64,000 nt of DNA from Microbulbifer sp. MI-G (lineage in GTDB: Bacteria > Pseudomonadota > Gammaproteobacteria > Pseudomonadales > Cellvibrionaceae), in NCBI RefSeq assembly GCF_030440425.1, contig NZ_CP098023.1, positions 3,780,501-3,844,500 of the forward strand, written 5' to 3'. Numbering within the stretch: the first letter of the stretch is position 1; each line of letters begins with the position of its first letter. This document shows, one piece after another, positions 16,474 to 24,800 of this stretch. A program made the translations under genes and the position numbers. The notes under the pieces are model-generated. The model was given only the letters and a program-made list of their open reading frames with translations. It was not told where the DNA came from and did no database searches.

Positions 16474-16995
16474 TCAAAATCTTCGGCCATCCAGCACCAA
16501 ATCAAATTCTGCGCTGGCATTTGCGAGACAGTAGTCCAACCACTCTGCGAGAAAGCGGTTGGTTTGCGGTCTCTCATCTGCCCGTTGCATACGGGGATTG
16601 GGATAAATGGCATCAGCGCCTTTACCACCCAGTGGCCCGCAGCCATTGGCTGTGATCACCTCCGCCATGCGCGCATCGTGGTAGAGACGCACCGTTAAAT
16701 TCGGCGGTTCCAGCCAGCGGCACTCTCCGAGGTTTACCTCCGCGCCAAGAGACACTTCCGTTGTGTACCTGGAGTGTGCCGCGAGTTTCAATATCAGGGT
16801 GCCGCCGGGCAACTGATAGCGCCAGAGCAGCTTCTCTGGCAGCCCCGGCAGCAACCTGACCAGGCGCAGATAGTTAGCATCACAATCCGCATGATAAGAC
16901 GACAGGTCGACCTTATACACCGCCCTTCCATTGCCTTTTGATGACAATCCTGCCTGTTTGCGCTGCCTTGCTTCTGCCTCGCCCAATAGAGTCAT
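16474..16995 (-). CDS. DUF1249 (YqiB-family) protein
   Basis: The ~173-residue product matches the YqiB/DUF1249 pattern: YKVDLSSYHADCDANYLRL near residue 27, then a region with RYTTEVSL, and MAEVITANG. The latter is followed by YPNPRMQRADERPQTNRFLA, the family's conserved C-terminal block. I choose ATG 16995, which has GGAG nine bases upstream, over the GTG at 17004. The function is unknown. The gene is nearly always between nudF and cpdA in gammaproteobacteria, as it is here. Confidence 0.9.
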   Translation of the reverse strand: MTLLGEAEARQRKQAGLSSKGNGRAVYKVDLSSYHADCDANYLRLVRLLPGLPEKLLWRYQLPGGTLILKLAAHSRYTTEVSLGAEVNLGECRWLEPPNLTVRLYHDARMAEVITANGCGPLGGKGADAIYPNPRMQRADERPQTNRFLAEWLDYCLANASAEFDLVLDGRRF

Positions 16996-17094
16996 TATCA
17001 ACACTCCGATTCTATCGCCGCCGTGATTCAGATCTCAGTTTACCCTTTGCACTGGTAAAAGGGGCGCAATCTGGCGTGACCGGTCAGGCAGATA

Positions 17095-17745
17095 TCATCC
17101 CCCCCGTAATTTGTCCCGGTGCAATGCCAGCCACTGCAGGCAAATGATTGTGGCCGCATTGTCTACGGGACTCTCCCCAGGCGCAAAGTCTCCCGCCATG
17201 GCCTCAAACAGACGGTCCGCCTGAAACACCCGCAAGCGGATATCCTCATTCTCGTGTTGCAGGCCAAAGCACCCCTCTGCCCCGCTCAAGCTCACCAGTG
17301 CGCAATACAGATGCAGCCGTTCCGAGCTGCCGCCCGGGCTGGGCATATAACTGTGAATAAAATGCAGCTCCTGTACCTGTAACCCCGCCTCTTCCCGTAC
17401 CTCGCGCCGCGCCACTTCCTGAAGATCCTCGCCTTGCTCCACCATTCCGGCCACCACTTCCAGACACCAGGGCCCCGCCGCGCGCGCCAGTGCACCGATG
17501 CGAAATTGTTCGGTCAGTGCCACCTGGTGGCGCTCGGGGTCATAGAGCAACACCCCCACAGCGGGGCCGCGAACAAACAGCTCCCGCTCAAAGATACGGC
17601 TCCAGCCACCGCGGAACAGGCGGTGGCGCAGTCGCAGGCGCAACATGGTAAAAAAACCTTTAAAAACGGTTTCCCTGGAAACCACTTGCACAGACTCCGC
17701 GGAAAATTCCGGAGCCAACTCCTCTTGACTACTGTCTCTTTGCAT
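17095..17745 (-). CDS. nudF: ADP-ribose pyrophosphatase
   Basis: The 216-residue Nudix hydrolase has a perfect Nudix box, starting GMVEQGEDLQEVAR and ending REVREEAGL (residues 100-122). An ADP-ribose-type proline-containing region follows it (MPSPGGSSE). NudF cleaves ADP-ribose to AMP and ribose-5-phosphate, limiting non-enzymatic ADP-ribosylation. It is the first gene of the minus-strand nudF-DUF1249-cpdA-lipoprotein-yqiA-parE string. A GGAAGG ribosome-binding site precedes ATG 17745. Confidence 0.93.
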   Translation of the reverse strand: MQRDSSQEELAPEFSAESVQVVSRETVFKGFFTMLRLRLRHRLFRGGWSRIFERELFVRGPAVGVLLYDPERHQVALTEQFRIGALARAAGPWCLEVVAGMVEQGEDLQEVARREVREEAGLQVQELHFIHSYMPSPGGSSERLHLYCALVSLSGAEGCFGLQHENEDIRLRVFQADRLFEAMAGDFAPGESPVDNAATIICLQWLALHRDKLRGG

Positions 17746-17902
17746 TAGCCACCTTCCCTCTATGTGATCCCGATGCTGTGCACCGCAGCGGCGCTGGGCT
17801 ATATAGTCCCGAACCAGCTGCTATACTCTGCGCCCACCGTGAAACCCCTGGCTGTAGCGGCCAGATTCACGGTCTCCCCGAGTTGTTAGAGAGTGCACCG
17901 CC

Positions 17903-18943
17903 ATGAGAGTGCTCAATATTGCCTACCAGCAGCTGCGACGCTACGGCAACACCCGGGTCAGCTGGGCGCAGAAGCTGACTTTAGGTCTGATCAAGAACGA
18001 TCACAATACGCAGGTATTCAGTGACCGGGATGTGGCCGCCTTCGAAGCGCCACTCGGCATCCGCGACCTGGGTGTGCGCAGAGCCAGGCGGCGCCTGCTG
18101 GAAACCATCGAGGCATTTGAGCCCGACCTGGTGATCGCCGGCCACTGCGATATGATTGACAATGACACCCTGCTGACCATCAGGAAACAACAGCCGGGGT
18201 GCCTGATTGCACACTGTAACAACGATCCGCTGTTTGTACCCAGCAATGTGAAACGCATCAAATACCGCGCCGAAGTGGTCGATGCAGTTTTTGTCTCCAC
18301 CGGGCGCCGGGAGCTGAAACTGTTCGAGGGTTTTGGCGCGCGTCTCTATCACATGCCCAACCCGGTCGAGACTTCGATCGAAAACCTGAATAATGCCGAG
18401 CGCACAGATCTGCCCATCGACCTGCTGTTTTGCAGTAACAGCAACCAGTTCACCCAGCGCCTGCAGCTGGTAAAAAACCTCAGGGATGCCCTGGGGGATT
18501 CACTGAACTTTAAAACCTACGGCAGCTTTGGCGAGCCGCCGGTTTGGGGCCGCAAGTATGATCGCGCATTGTCACAAACAAAAATGGGGTTGAACCTTAA
18601 CCGCCAGGATACCCACTATTGGTATTCCTCCGCACGCATGGCACAGCTGGCCGGCAACGGCATACTGCCGTTCACCAGTGACCAATTGCACTTTGACGAA
18701 CTCCTGCCGCCGGAGAGCGTGGTCTATTTCTCCGATGAGCAGGACCTGTTGGAGAAGATCCGCAGGTTTCACAATGACGACGCCAGGCGCCAGGCCTGGG
18801 CGGCGCGCGCCAGAGCCTTTTTCCACAGCGAGATGAACTCAAAGCTCTACGCGCAATATATCGTCGAAGCCACAAGCCTGCAGCCCTTCAGCCATGATTA
18901 TGTCTGGGCCCGCGATATCACCCTCGACGGCACGCTGAAATAG
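17903..18943 (+). CDS. Glycosyltransferase (CgeB-like, GT-B fold)
   Basis: The 346-residue protein has an N-terminal domain with FEPDLVIAGHCDMID and a mid segment HMPNPVETS. The C-terminal domain includes WGRKYDRALSQTKMGLNLNR then DTHYWYSSARMAQLAGNGILPFT, the donor-binding region of CgeB/DUF3880-like glycosyltransferases (Glyco_trans_1_2 family). The donor and acceptor are unknown. The next gene, 38 bases downstream on the same strand, is a GT4 glycosyltransferase, so the two probably act in one envelope-glycan pathway, perhaps LPS core. No membrane segment is seen. Confidence 0.78.
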   Translation: MRVLNIAYQQLRRYGNTRVSWAQKLTLGLIKNDHNTQVFSDRDVAAFEAPLGIRDLGVRRARRRLLETIEAFEPDLVIAGHCDMIDNDTLLTIRKQQPGCLIAHCNNDPLFVPSNVKRIKYRAEVVDAVFVSTGRRELKLFEGFGARLYHMPNPVETSIENLNNAERTDLPIDLLFCSNSNQFTQRLQLVKNLRDALGDSLNFKTYGSFGEPPVWGRKYDRALSQTKMGLNLNRQDTHYWYSSARMAQLAGNGILPFTSDQLHFDELLPPESVVYFSDEQDLLEKIRRFHNDDARRQAWAARARAFFHSEMNSKLYAQYIVEATSLQPFSHDYVWARDITLDGTLK

Positions 18944-18981
18944 CGGACCGTTAGACCAATCACACAGACTACGTTGGAATT

Positions 18982-20043
18982 ATGAGTAAACAGCCAATTC
19001 GAGTGGCTCAGGTCCTCGCCGGTGCCGAGCATGGTGGTGCAGAAAATTTTTTTGTCCGCCTGGCAAGCGGGCTGAATCTGCGCGACGAAATTACGCAAAA
19101 GGCCTTTATTCGCAACCATGACCACCGCGTACAGGCACTGCGCCATAACGGGGTTGAAACCGAGGGGTTTACATTTGGCGGCAAGCTGGACTTTCTCGGC
19201 AGGCGAATTTATCGCGAGGCACTTGCGCACTGGCAGCCGGATATTGTCATGACCTGGATGGGGCGGGCCACCATCATTACACCCCCTGCCAAAAACTACC
19301 TGTTGGTCAGCCGTCTCGGCCACTACTACAACCTGAAGTACTATCGCCATGCAGACTACTGGATCGGGATCAGCAAGGGCATCTGCCGGCATATGATCAA
19401 CGGGGGCATTGCCGAGGATCGTATTTTTCACATTCCCAATTTCGCGGATGAAACTCCGGCCAATCCACTGCCCCGCAACAGTTTCGATACACCGGTAGAC
19501 AAACCCTTGATCCTCGCCGCAGGGCGCCTGCATATCAACAAGGGATTTGATGTCCTGTTGCACGCGCTCACACAAACCCCCAATGCCACCCTGTGGCTCG
19601 CCGGTGCTGGCCCCGAGGAAAAAAAGCTCAAAGCCCTGTGCCACAAGTTGGGCCTGGAAGCGCGGGTACGTTTCCTGGGCTGGCGCACGGATGTCACCCG
19701 TTTAATGCGCACCGCCGATCTGTTTGTGTGTCCGTCACGGCACGAGGGCCTGGGCTCTATCGTTATGGAGTCCTGGGCGCACCGCTGCCCGATCGTGGCC
19801 ACCGATTCCCAGGGCCCCGGCGAAGTCATCACCGATGGCAAGAGTGGGCTGCTCACCCCCATCGACGATGCCGATGCCCTCGCCAGGGCGATCAAGTCGG
19901 TACTGGACAACCCGGATCTGCGCCAAAGCCTGATTGAGAACGCCTCGGACGTCTATGCAAAGGGCTATTCCAAGCAGTCTATCGTGGCCGCCTATATCGA
20001 TCTCTACGACAAACTGATGCGGCGGGGGCATGGGCAACGCTAA
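18982..20043 (+). CDS. GT4-family glycosyltransferase
   Basis: The 353-residue GT-B enzyme begins with RVAQVLAGAEHGGAENFF, the Gly-rich first loop of GT4 proteins. The C-terminal domain has LILAAGRLHINKGFDVL, LAGAGPEE and CPSRHEGLGSIVMESW, where the E-x7-E motif binds the nucleotide-sugar donor. It is a retaining transferase by family. It follows the CgeB-like gene and probably shares its transcript. The specific sugar is not readable. Confidence 0.88.
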   Translation: MSKQPIRVAQVLAGAEHGGAENFFVRLASGLNLRDEITQKAFIRNHDHRVQALRHNGVETEGFTFGGKLDFLGRRIYREALAHWQPDIVMTWMGRATIITPPAKNYLLVSRLGHYYNLKYYRHADYWIGISKGICRHMINGGIAEDRIFHIPNFADETPANPLPRNSFDTPVDKPLILAAGRLHINKGFDVLLHALTQTPNATLWLAGAGPEEKKLKALCHKLGLEARVRFLGWRTDVTRLMRTADLFVCPSRHEGLGSIVMESWAHRCPIVATDSQGPGEVITDGKSGLLTPIDDADALARAIKSVLDNPDLRQSLIENASDVYAKGYSKQSIVAAYIDLYDKLMRRGHGQR

Positions 20044-20050
20044 AAGGTTA

Positions 20051-20077
20051 CCGCCGGGCACGGCGGCGCTTGTTTTC
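20051..20077 (+). terminator. Hairpin after the glycosyltransferase pair
   Basis: ccgccg ggca cggcgg forms a perfect 6-bp GC stem eight bases after the stop, followed by cgcttgtttt. The T-run is short, so termination may be partial. The next gene is convergent. Confidence 0.45.
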
Positions 20078-20178
20078 CGTCATCACAATCGGCCCATTCA
20101 CGGCGTTGAGTTCACACGCCGGTTTTAGAAGCATTCGCGATGCGCAGCAATTTTTTGCAAGAGAGGCAGGGCCGTGCG

Positions 20179-20730
20179 TTACTGATAAGCCGGCGGCAGG
20201 TCCCGCAGCAGCTCGCTCACCCCCTTGCTGATCAAACGCTGGCGTTGCTCAACGCTATCTGGACGCGTCAATATTTCGCTGGCACTGCCCCCCCAGATCA
20301 CGATCCCGCCCGGGGGACCAATGCCCACACTCATCACCACCAGCGGCGCATCGGTGAGGGGTGGCAACTCCACAACGTCCTGGGGCGCGTTGCTGTCAAA
20401 CTGCTTGTCCCAACTGGGGTCTCTGGTATCCCCGGAGAAAAACTCATCCACCAGGGCAACCTGATAATCCACCACCATATCCGCGTACTGGTCCTCATCC
20501 ACCCTGCGGTAACCGCGCTGCTCCAGTTGCGCCGCCACCGTATCGCGCATCTCCTCATCCAGTTCCACCAGCTGCGCCGAGACGTCAGGAACCTCACTCA
20601 GGGGTGACACGCCCCATTTATACGTGGAAAAAGCCACCGGCTGCGCTCCCGTATTGGCATGCTCCACCTGCATTTCCTGGCACCCGAGCAGTAGTAACAG
20701 CGAGAATAGACCTGTGATTAAAGGGCGCAT
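20179..20730 (-). CDS. DUF4136 lipoprotein
   Basis: The 183-residue protein begins with a lipoprotein signal MRPLITGLFSLLLLLGC (Cys17) and matches DUF4136: FSTYKWGVSP near the start, RDTVAAQLEQRGYRRVDED in the middle and the Gly-rich MSVGIGPPGGIVIWGG later. The family is periplasmic or outer-membrane; its function is unknown. It is 22 bases downstream of the large MCE-domain gene on the same strand and could be the last gene of that lipid-transport operon. A role in the same process is inference. Confidence 0.85.
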   Translation of the reverse strand: MRPLITGLFSLLLLLGCQEMQVEHANTGAQPVAFSTYKWGVSPLSEVPDVSAQLVELDEEMRDTVAAQLEQRGYRRVDEDQYADMVVDYQVALVDEFFSGDTRDPSWDKQFDSNAPQDVVELPPLTDAPLVVMSVGIGPPGGIVIWGGSASEILTRPDSVEQRQRLISKGVSELLRDLPPAYQ

Positions 20731-20752
20731 AAATACTCCTTGGCGTGCTCAG

Positions 20753-23152
20753 TTATTTTTCCGGCTCGGCGGTATCGTACAACGTTATCTTGGGGCTCCA
20801 GCGATGCCATTCCGGCTCGGCCCGCGGGTACAGTGGGAAATGGCTGCCAGATTCTACCTCGAATCCCATAAAGGGCGGCTCCGGCGTGGCAAAGGCGATT
20901 CCACCCCGCCATAGGGCCTGGGCGGATTCCGTATCGATATTGAGGCCACTTCTGAGACCAAAATTCACTTCCACGCCACTGGCGTTCCAAAATACTGTGT
21001 GCTGGCGCACCAGGGGTTGGTAGTGTGGCTCAATATATACATAGATATAAACCCGATCCGCCTGTTCTCCCAGAGCAAACCCGGTGACCTCCCCCACCTG
21101 GACCTGACGGTAATACACGGGACTGCCCGCCACAAGGGAACCGCGCCTGGCCGCATCCAGTATGACAGTGAGCCCCGGCCGATGCATGGTATCGGTGAGA
21201 TCGGCTCGCGGTGCTTCCAGTTGCGCATAAAATTGTGTCTGTGGTGGCCCCGTACCCGGCTCCAGGGCCAGGTAGCGACCGGTCACCAGCGTTTCCAGAT
21301 GCGCGACTTTACCGATACCGATTTGCGGCGACACCACCCAGATACGCGTACCGGCACGGGCAAAACTTTCACCGCGCTGATACAGTTTGGCACGCACCCG
21401 CACCTCTTCCAGATCTCCATCCAAATACAAGCGGGTGATTTCTCCCACCTGAACGCCTTTATAACGCAGTGGCGCCCCCGTTTTTAACCCCTGCGCACTG
21501 GGGAGCGTGATATCAATTTCAATGCCCTCTTCCAATGCTGCCTCACGGCTGCTGTAGAGCGGAAACTGATCGCCATTTACTGCCTGCACACCCTTTTCAT
21601 GATCCTCGCGCCGGATACCAAAGGCCACCCCGCCACGCAGTAGCGACATTAGGGAGTCCGCCTCCAGTTCCACCCCTTCACTCAAACTGGCACTGGCGCG
21701 CAGGCCACTGATATTCCAAAAGCGCGTCCCCTGTTTCACCAGGTGCGCGTAACGCGGTTCAATCACCACATAGACCTCAACCCCCTCACCATTCCCATGC
21801 AGCTCCATGCCCTGGACCTTGCCGACTTCTATGCGGCGAAAATAGACCGGGGCACCGCGCTGTAAGGAACCGGGATTTCGCGCAGTGAGACGCAAATGCA
21901 GCCCCGGGGTGCGAAGATCCCTGGGCGGTGCCGAGGCGCTGGCGGAAAATATACGCTGGGAACGCTGCCCCCGGCGCAAGTCCACCTCAATGCGGTTGCC
22001 CTTGATCAGGCTATTCAGGCCGCCGCTGAGATCAAATGTGGGTGGCGCCAGCCAAAAGCGGGTGTTTTCGCTGAGCAAATCATCCGTCACCGGGTCCATC
22101 AGTACCTTGACCTCCATCCCGTCCATACGGCTGTTGGCTTTTGCATCGCTGACCTCCCCAACCCGGATGCCCTGGTAATAGACTTTGGTATTGCCGGGTG
22201 TCACACTGACACCCCGGTTAAAATTCAGCGTGACAGCAATCCCCGCATCTGCCGCAGTAAAATTTTTATACAGCTTGAACTCTGTCCCATTGACCGCCAG
22301 GGGGGACTGGCGCTGGGACTCCGGAGTATAAAAACTGACCCCTCCGGCAAACAGGGCAGCGAGGGATTCGAGCGTGACATTGATTCCACTGATCCCCCCT
22401 TCAATGGAAATACCGGAGCTGTTCCAGAACCGGCTGCCCCGGTGTACCAGATCGGCGTATTCGCGGCGTATAAACAGTTCTATGCTGACTTCCGAGCCGT
22501 CCCGATCCAGGCGGTAATCCGCCACCTGCCCAACACGCAACTGGCGAAAGTACACCGGCGATCCCCGGCTGAGCGATCCCAGGCGACGGGATTTGAGCAT
22601 CACGCGCAAGCCATCGCCACGGATAAAAGCCGGCGGCCGATCCAGAGCCACAAAGCTGCGCTTGCGCTTACCACTTCCGGATTCGACCGCGATGTAATTA
22701 CCCGAGAGCAGGGTCTCCAGGCCACTGATGCCGGTTATGGACAGTTCCGGCTTGACCACCCAGAATTTCGTGCCTTCCACGAGCAGATATTCCGCACTGC
22801 GGTTGAGACTGACCTCCGCCATAACACCATCGGCACCGTGCAGGGCTTTGGCATTCGGCACCAGGCGCACCTCCTGCACAACACCGATATCCACGCCGGA
22901 GTATTTCACCACCGTTTTCCCTTTCACCAGGCCATCGCCGGACAGAAACAGAATGCTGGCCCGCACGTCCCCCTCGGACACGTTCTGGTAGAGGAGCCAG
23001 ACCGCGATCAGTCCGGCCACCAGCGGCAAGATCCAGACCAGGGGCAGCCCTTTGTCACTGCGCACCAGCCCCCGCTGGGCTCCGCTATCCAGGTGTGCGT
23101 CTGCGCTAGCATTGTTGGGCGGGGGCAGCGTATCAGCCATTTTCTGCGGCAC
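20753..23152 (-). CDS. PqiB/LetB-type MCE protein with six MCE domains
   Basis: The 799-residue protein has a short cytoplasmic start, one membrane anchor (WILPLVAGLIAVWLLYQNV, about residues 40-58) and six MlaD/MCE repeats. Each repeat is marked by a G-x-PVYFR/YYR-x-x-VGxV-type core, beginning near residues 75, 185, 305, 425, 555 and 670. MCE proteins form stacked hexameric rings that carry lipids between inner and outer membranes. E. coli PqiB has three and LetB (YebT) seven domains, so this one is intermediate. Its start overlaps the end of the second PqiA-like gene by 20 bases, so coupled translation is likely. The partner for donating lipid is probably the PqiA-like pair upstream. Confidence 0.9.
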   Translation of the reverse strand: MPQKMADTLPPPNNASADAHLDSGAQRGLVRSDKGLPLVWILPLVAGLIAVWLLYQNVSEGDVRASILFLSGDGLVKGKTVVKYSGVDIGVVQEVRLVPNAKALHGADGVMAEVSLNRSAEYLLVEGTKFWVVKPELSITGISGLETLLSGNYIAVESGSGKRKRSFVALDRPPAFIRGDGLRVMLKSRRLGSLSRGSPVYFRQLRVGQVADYRLDRDGSEVSIELFIRREYADLVHRGSRFWNSSGISIEGGISGINVTLESLAALFAGGVSFYTPESQRQSPLAVNGTEFKLYKNFTAADAGIAVTLNFNRGVSVTPGNTKVYYQGIRVGEVSDAKANSRMDGMEVKVLMDPVTDDLLSENTRFWLAPPTFDLSGGLNSLIKGNRIEVDLRRGQRSQRIFSASASAPPRDLRTPGLHLRLTARNPGSLQRGAPVYFRRIEVGKVQGMELHGNGEGVEVYVVIEPRYAHLVKQGTRFWNISGLRASASLSEGVELEADSLMSLLRGGVAFGIRREDHEKGVQAVNGDQFPLYSSREAALEEGIEIDITLPSAQGLKTGAPLRYKGVQVGEITRLYLDGDLEEVRVRAKLYQRGESFARAGTRIWVVSPQIGIGKVAHLETLVTGRYLALEPGTGPPQTQFYAQLEAPRADLTDTMHRPGLTVILDAARRGSLVAGSPVYYRQVQVGEVTGFALGEQADRVYIYVYIEPHYQPLVRQHTVFWNASGVEVNFGLRSGLNIDTESAQALWRGGIAFATPEPPFMGFEVESGSHFPLYPRAEPEWHRWSPKITLYDTAEPEK

Positions 23153-23810
23153 TCCTGTGTGCCGCCTGGGGCACTACAGCCGTGTTACCCCGGTCCCCAT
23201 CACGAACATCCCAGATCAGGCGGGGATCAAAAGTCCGCGCCGCGGTCATGGTGATAACCACCACCGCGGCAAACGCGGTACTGCCAGGACCGGCATCTAC
23301 CTGGGCAACAAATCCCATATCCACCAGGGCCACCAAAATCGAGAGGATAAACAGGTCCAGCAGAGACCAGCGCCCTATGCCGGATACCACCCGGTAGATT
23401 TTCATCGCCTGCAGCGGGTCAAAGGGAATGCGCAGCTGTATTTGCACCAGGAGCAGGGCCAGACCCAGTAATTTCATCACCGGTATGGCAATACTGGCGG
23501 CAAAAACAACCAGTGCAATACCCCACATGCCCGCGTTATACAACTGCATGACTCCGCTGATAATGGTGTTGGGTTCGCCGGCACCGAGATAAGTCACGGT
23601 CATGACCGGCAGTATATTTGCCGGCAGCAACAGCAGTGCCCCGGTGATCGTCAATGCCCAGGTGAGCATCAGGCTGCCGTCAATGCGCCCATGGACCCGC
23701 GCACCACAGCGGGGGCAGCGACAGCGGCCAGCGGCCGGCAAAATAATCAGTTGGTGACAGCAGAGGCAGCTGGTCAGCCCCTGCTTGAAAGCCTTGTAGG
23801 GCGCGCTCAT
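23133..23810 (-). CDS. PqiA/LetA-like membrane protein, second half
   Basis: The 225-residue protein starts with a zinc-ribbon-like motif (CLCCHQL then CPRCGARVH) and has four membrane helices. LLLPANILPVMTV is the conserved PqiA motif, and LLDLFILSILVALV comes later. Canonical PqiA/LetA (about 420 residues) contains two such units in one chain. Here they are separate genes overlapping by four bases (ATGA). The pair probably supplies lipid to the MCE tunnel encoded next. Confidence 0.88.
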   Translation of the reverse strand: MSAPYKAFKQGLTSCLCCHQLIILPAAGRCRCPRCGARVHGRIDGSLMLTWALTITGALLLLPANILPVMTVTYLGAGEPNTIISGVMQLYNAGMWGIALVVFAASIAIPVMKLLGLALLLVQIQLRIPFDPLQAMKIYRVVSGIGRWSLLDLFILSILVALVDMGFVAQVDAGPGSTAFAAVVVITMTAARTFDPRLIWDVRDGDRGNTAVVPQAAHRSAAENG

Positions 23811-24457
23811 CTCCCTGCCCCACGGGCTGCGCGGCGCTGTGCCAAGCGCTGCCAGATGGCGTTCTGGTCAAAACTGAGGGAGGCCAGATTGGCTACCAGC
23901 ATCATGGCGCCAAAGCAGTAGAGTCCCGGCTCCACTTCCAATTGGCCGAGATCCCGCAGTTTCACCAGCGCCACCAACAGGCCCAGCATATACACATCCA
24001 GCATGCCCCAGTCTTTGATGTGCTGATACCAGCGCACCGCATTGGCAACCGGGCGATCGAGCAGCCCCCAGGCACTACCGCAACAGAGAAACAACAACAG
24101 CAAAAACTTCGCCAATGGCGCCAGCACACTGCAAAACAAAACCAGTGCCGACAGCCACATAAAGCCGCCCTGGTACAGGGCATCAACCCCGTTCAGCAGG
24201 GTGTTTTCAGCCCCAAGGGAGAATAAAGAGAATGTCAGCAGCGGTAGGCTGGCAGAGGGCACAAACAGCAGCAGTCCGGTCAGGCTGAGTGCGATGGTGG
24301 GATAAATCCCCCGATTGGTACCCCGTTGCAGGGTGCAGTGGCAGCGCGGACAAACCAGCGCCCGGCCGGGCGGTGCCGGGTCTCCGCTCAACAACAGATC
24401 ACATTCGTGACAGGCACGCTGCCAGTATATCGGCTCTACGCTGCGCACCGGTTCCAT
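23807..24457 (-). CDS. PqiA/LetA-like membrane protein, first half
   Basis: The 216-residue protein has an N-terminal four-Cys zinc ribbon (CHECDLLL, CPRCHCTL) and four membrane helices. Its PqiA features are LLFVPSASLPLLTFSLFSLG and SALVLFCSVLAPLAKFL, then WGMLDVYMLGLLVALVKL. It is the first gene of the pqiA-pqiA-pqiB-type operon; ATG 24457 has AGAGGT about nine bases upstream. Within the family it fits the first PqiA unit. Its split from the second half is unlike the E. coli pqi and let operons. Confidence 0.88.
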   Translation of the reverse strand: MEPVRSVEPIYWQRACHECDLLLSGDPAPPGRALVCPRCHCTLQRGTNRGIYPTIALSLTGLLLFVPSASLPLLTFSLFSLGAENTLLNGVDALYQGGFMWLSALVLFCSVLAPLAKFLLLLFLCCGSAWGLLDRPVANAVRWYQHIKDWGMLDVYMLGLLVALVKLRDLGQLEVEPGLYCFGAMMLVANLASLSFDQNAIWQRLAQRRAARGAGR

Positions 24458-24800
24458 GTGCGAGGACCTCTGCCTATTTCAGTACATCCTGTGCCGCATC
24501 CAAAAACTTGGCTGGCACGTCTATTGAAATATAGGCCCTCATACCCGTTCCATACCGCGGCGCTGTTGCCACAGCCTGACCGGTAAACGCACAGTCCCGT
24601 CGGTTTAACGAAGATATCGACAAAAGCCGACAACATCGCCTCGACGATGAGGCTGGCCACGGGTAAACTCTCGCGACAGTAGATGGGGGACTGGCAGCAC
24701 CGCCGAGCCAAGGGACCTAGCGGATATCCAAAACTCGACTGCCGCCAAGAGGACCTTGAAGACGCTTGAAGACCGCACCCGCCACAGGAAGTTGAGACAC
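24458..24800. other. Divergent intergenic region between pqiA and tolC
   Basis: The 343 bases must hold the promoters of the pqi-type operon (minus) and tolC (plus). I see no gene, no strong -10/-35 pair and no recognisable operator. Confidence 0.4.
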
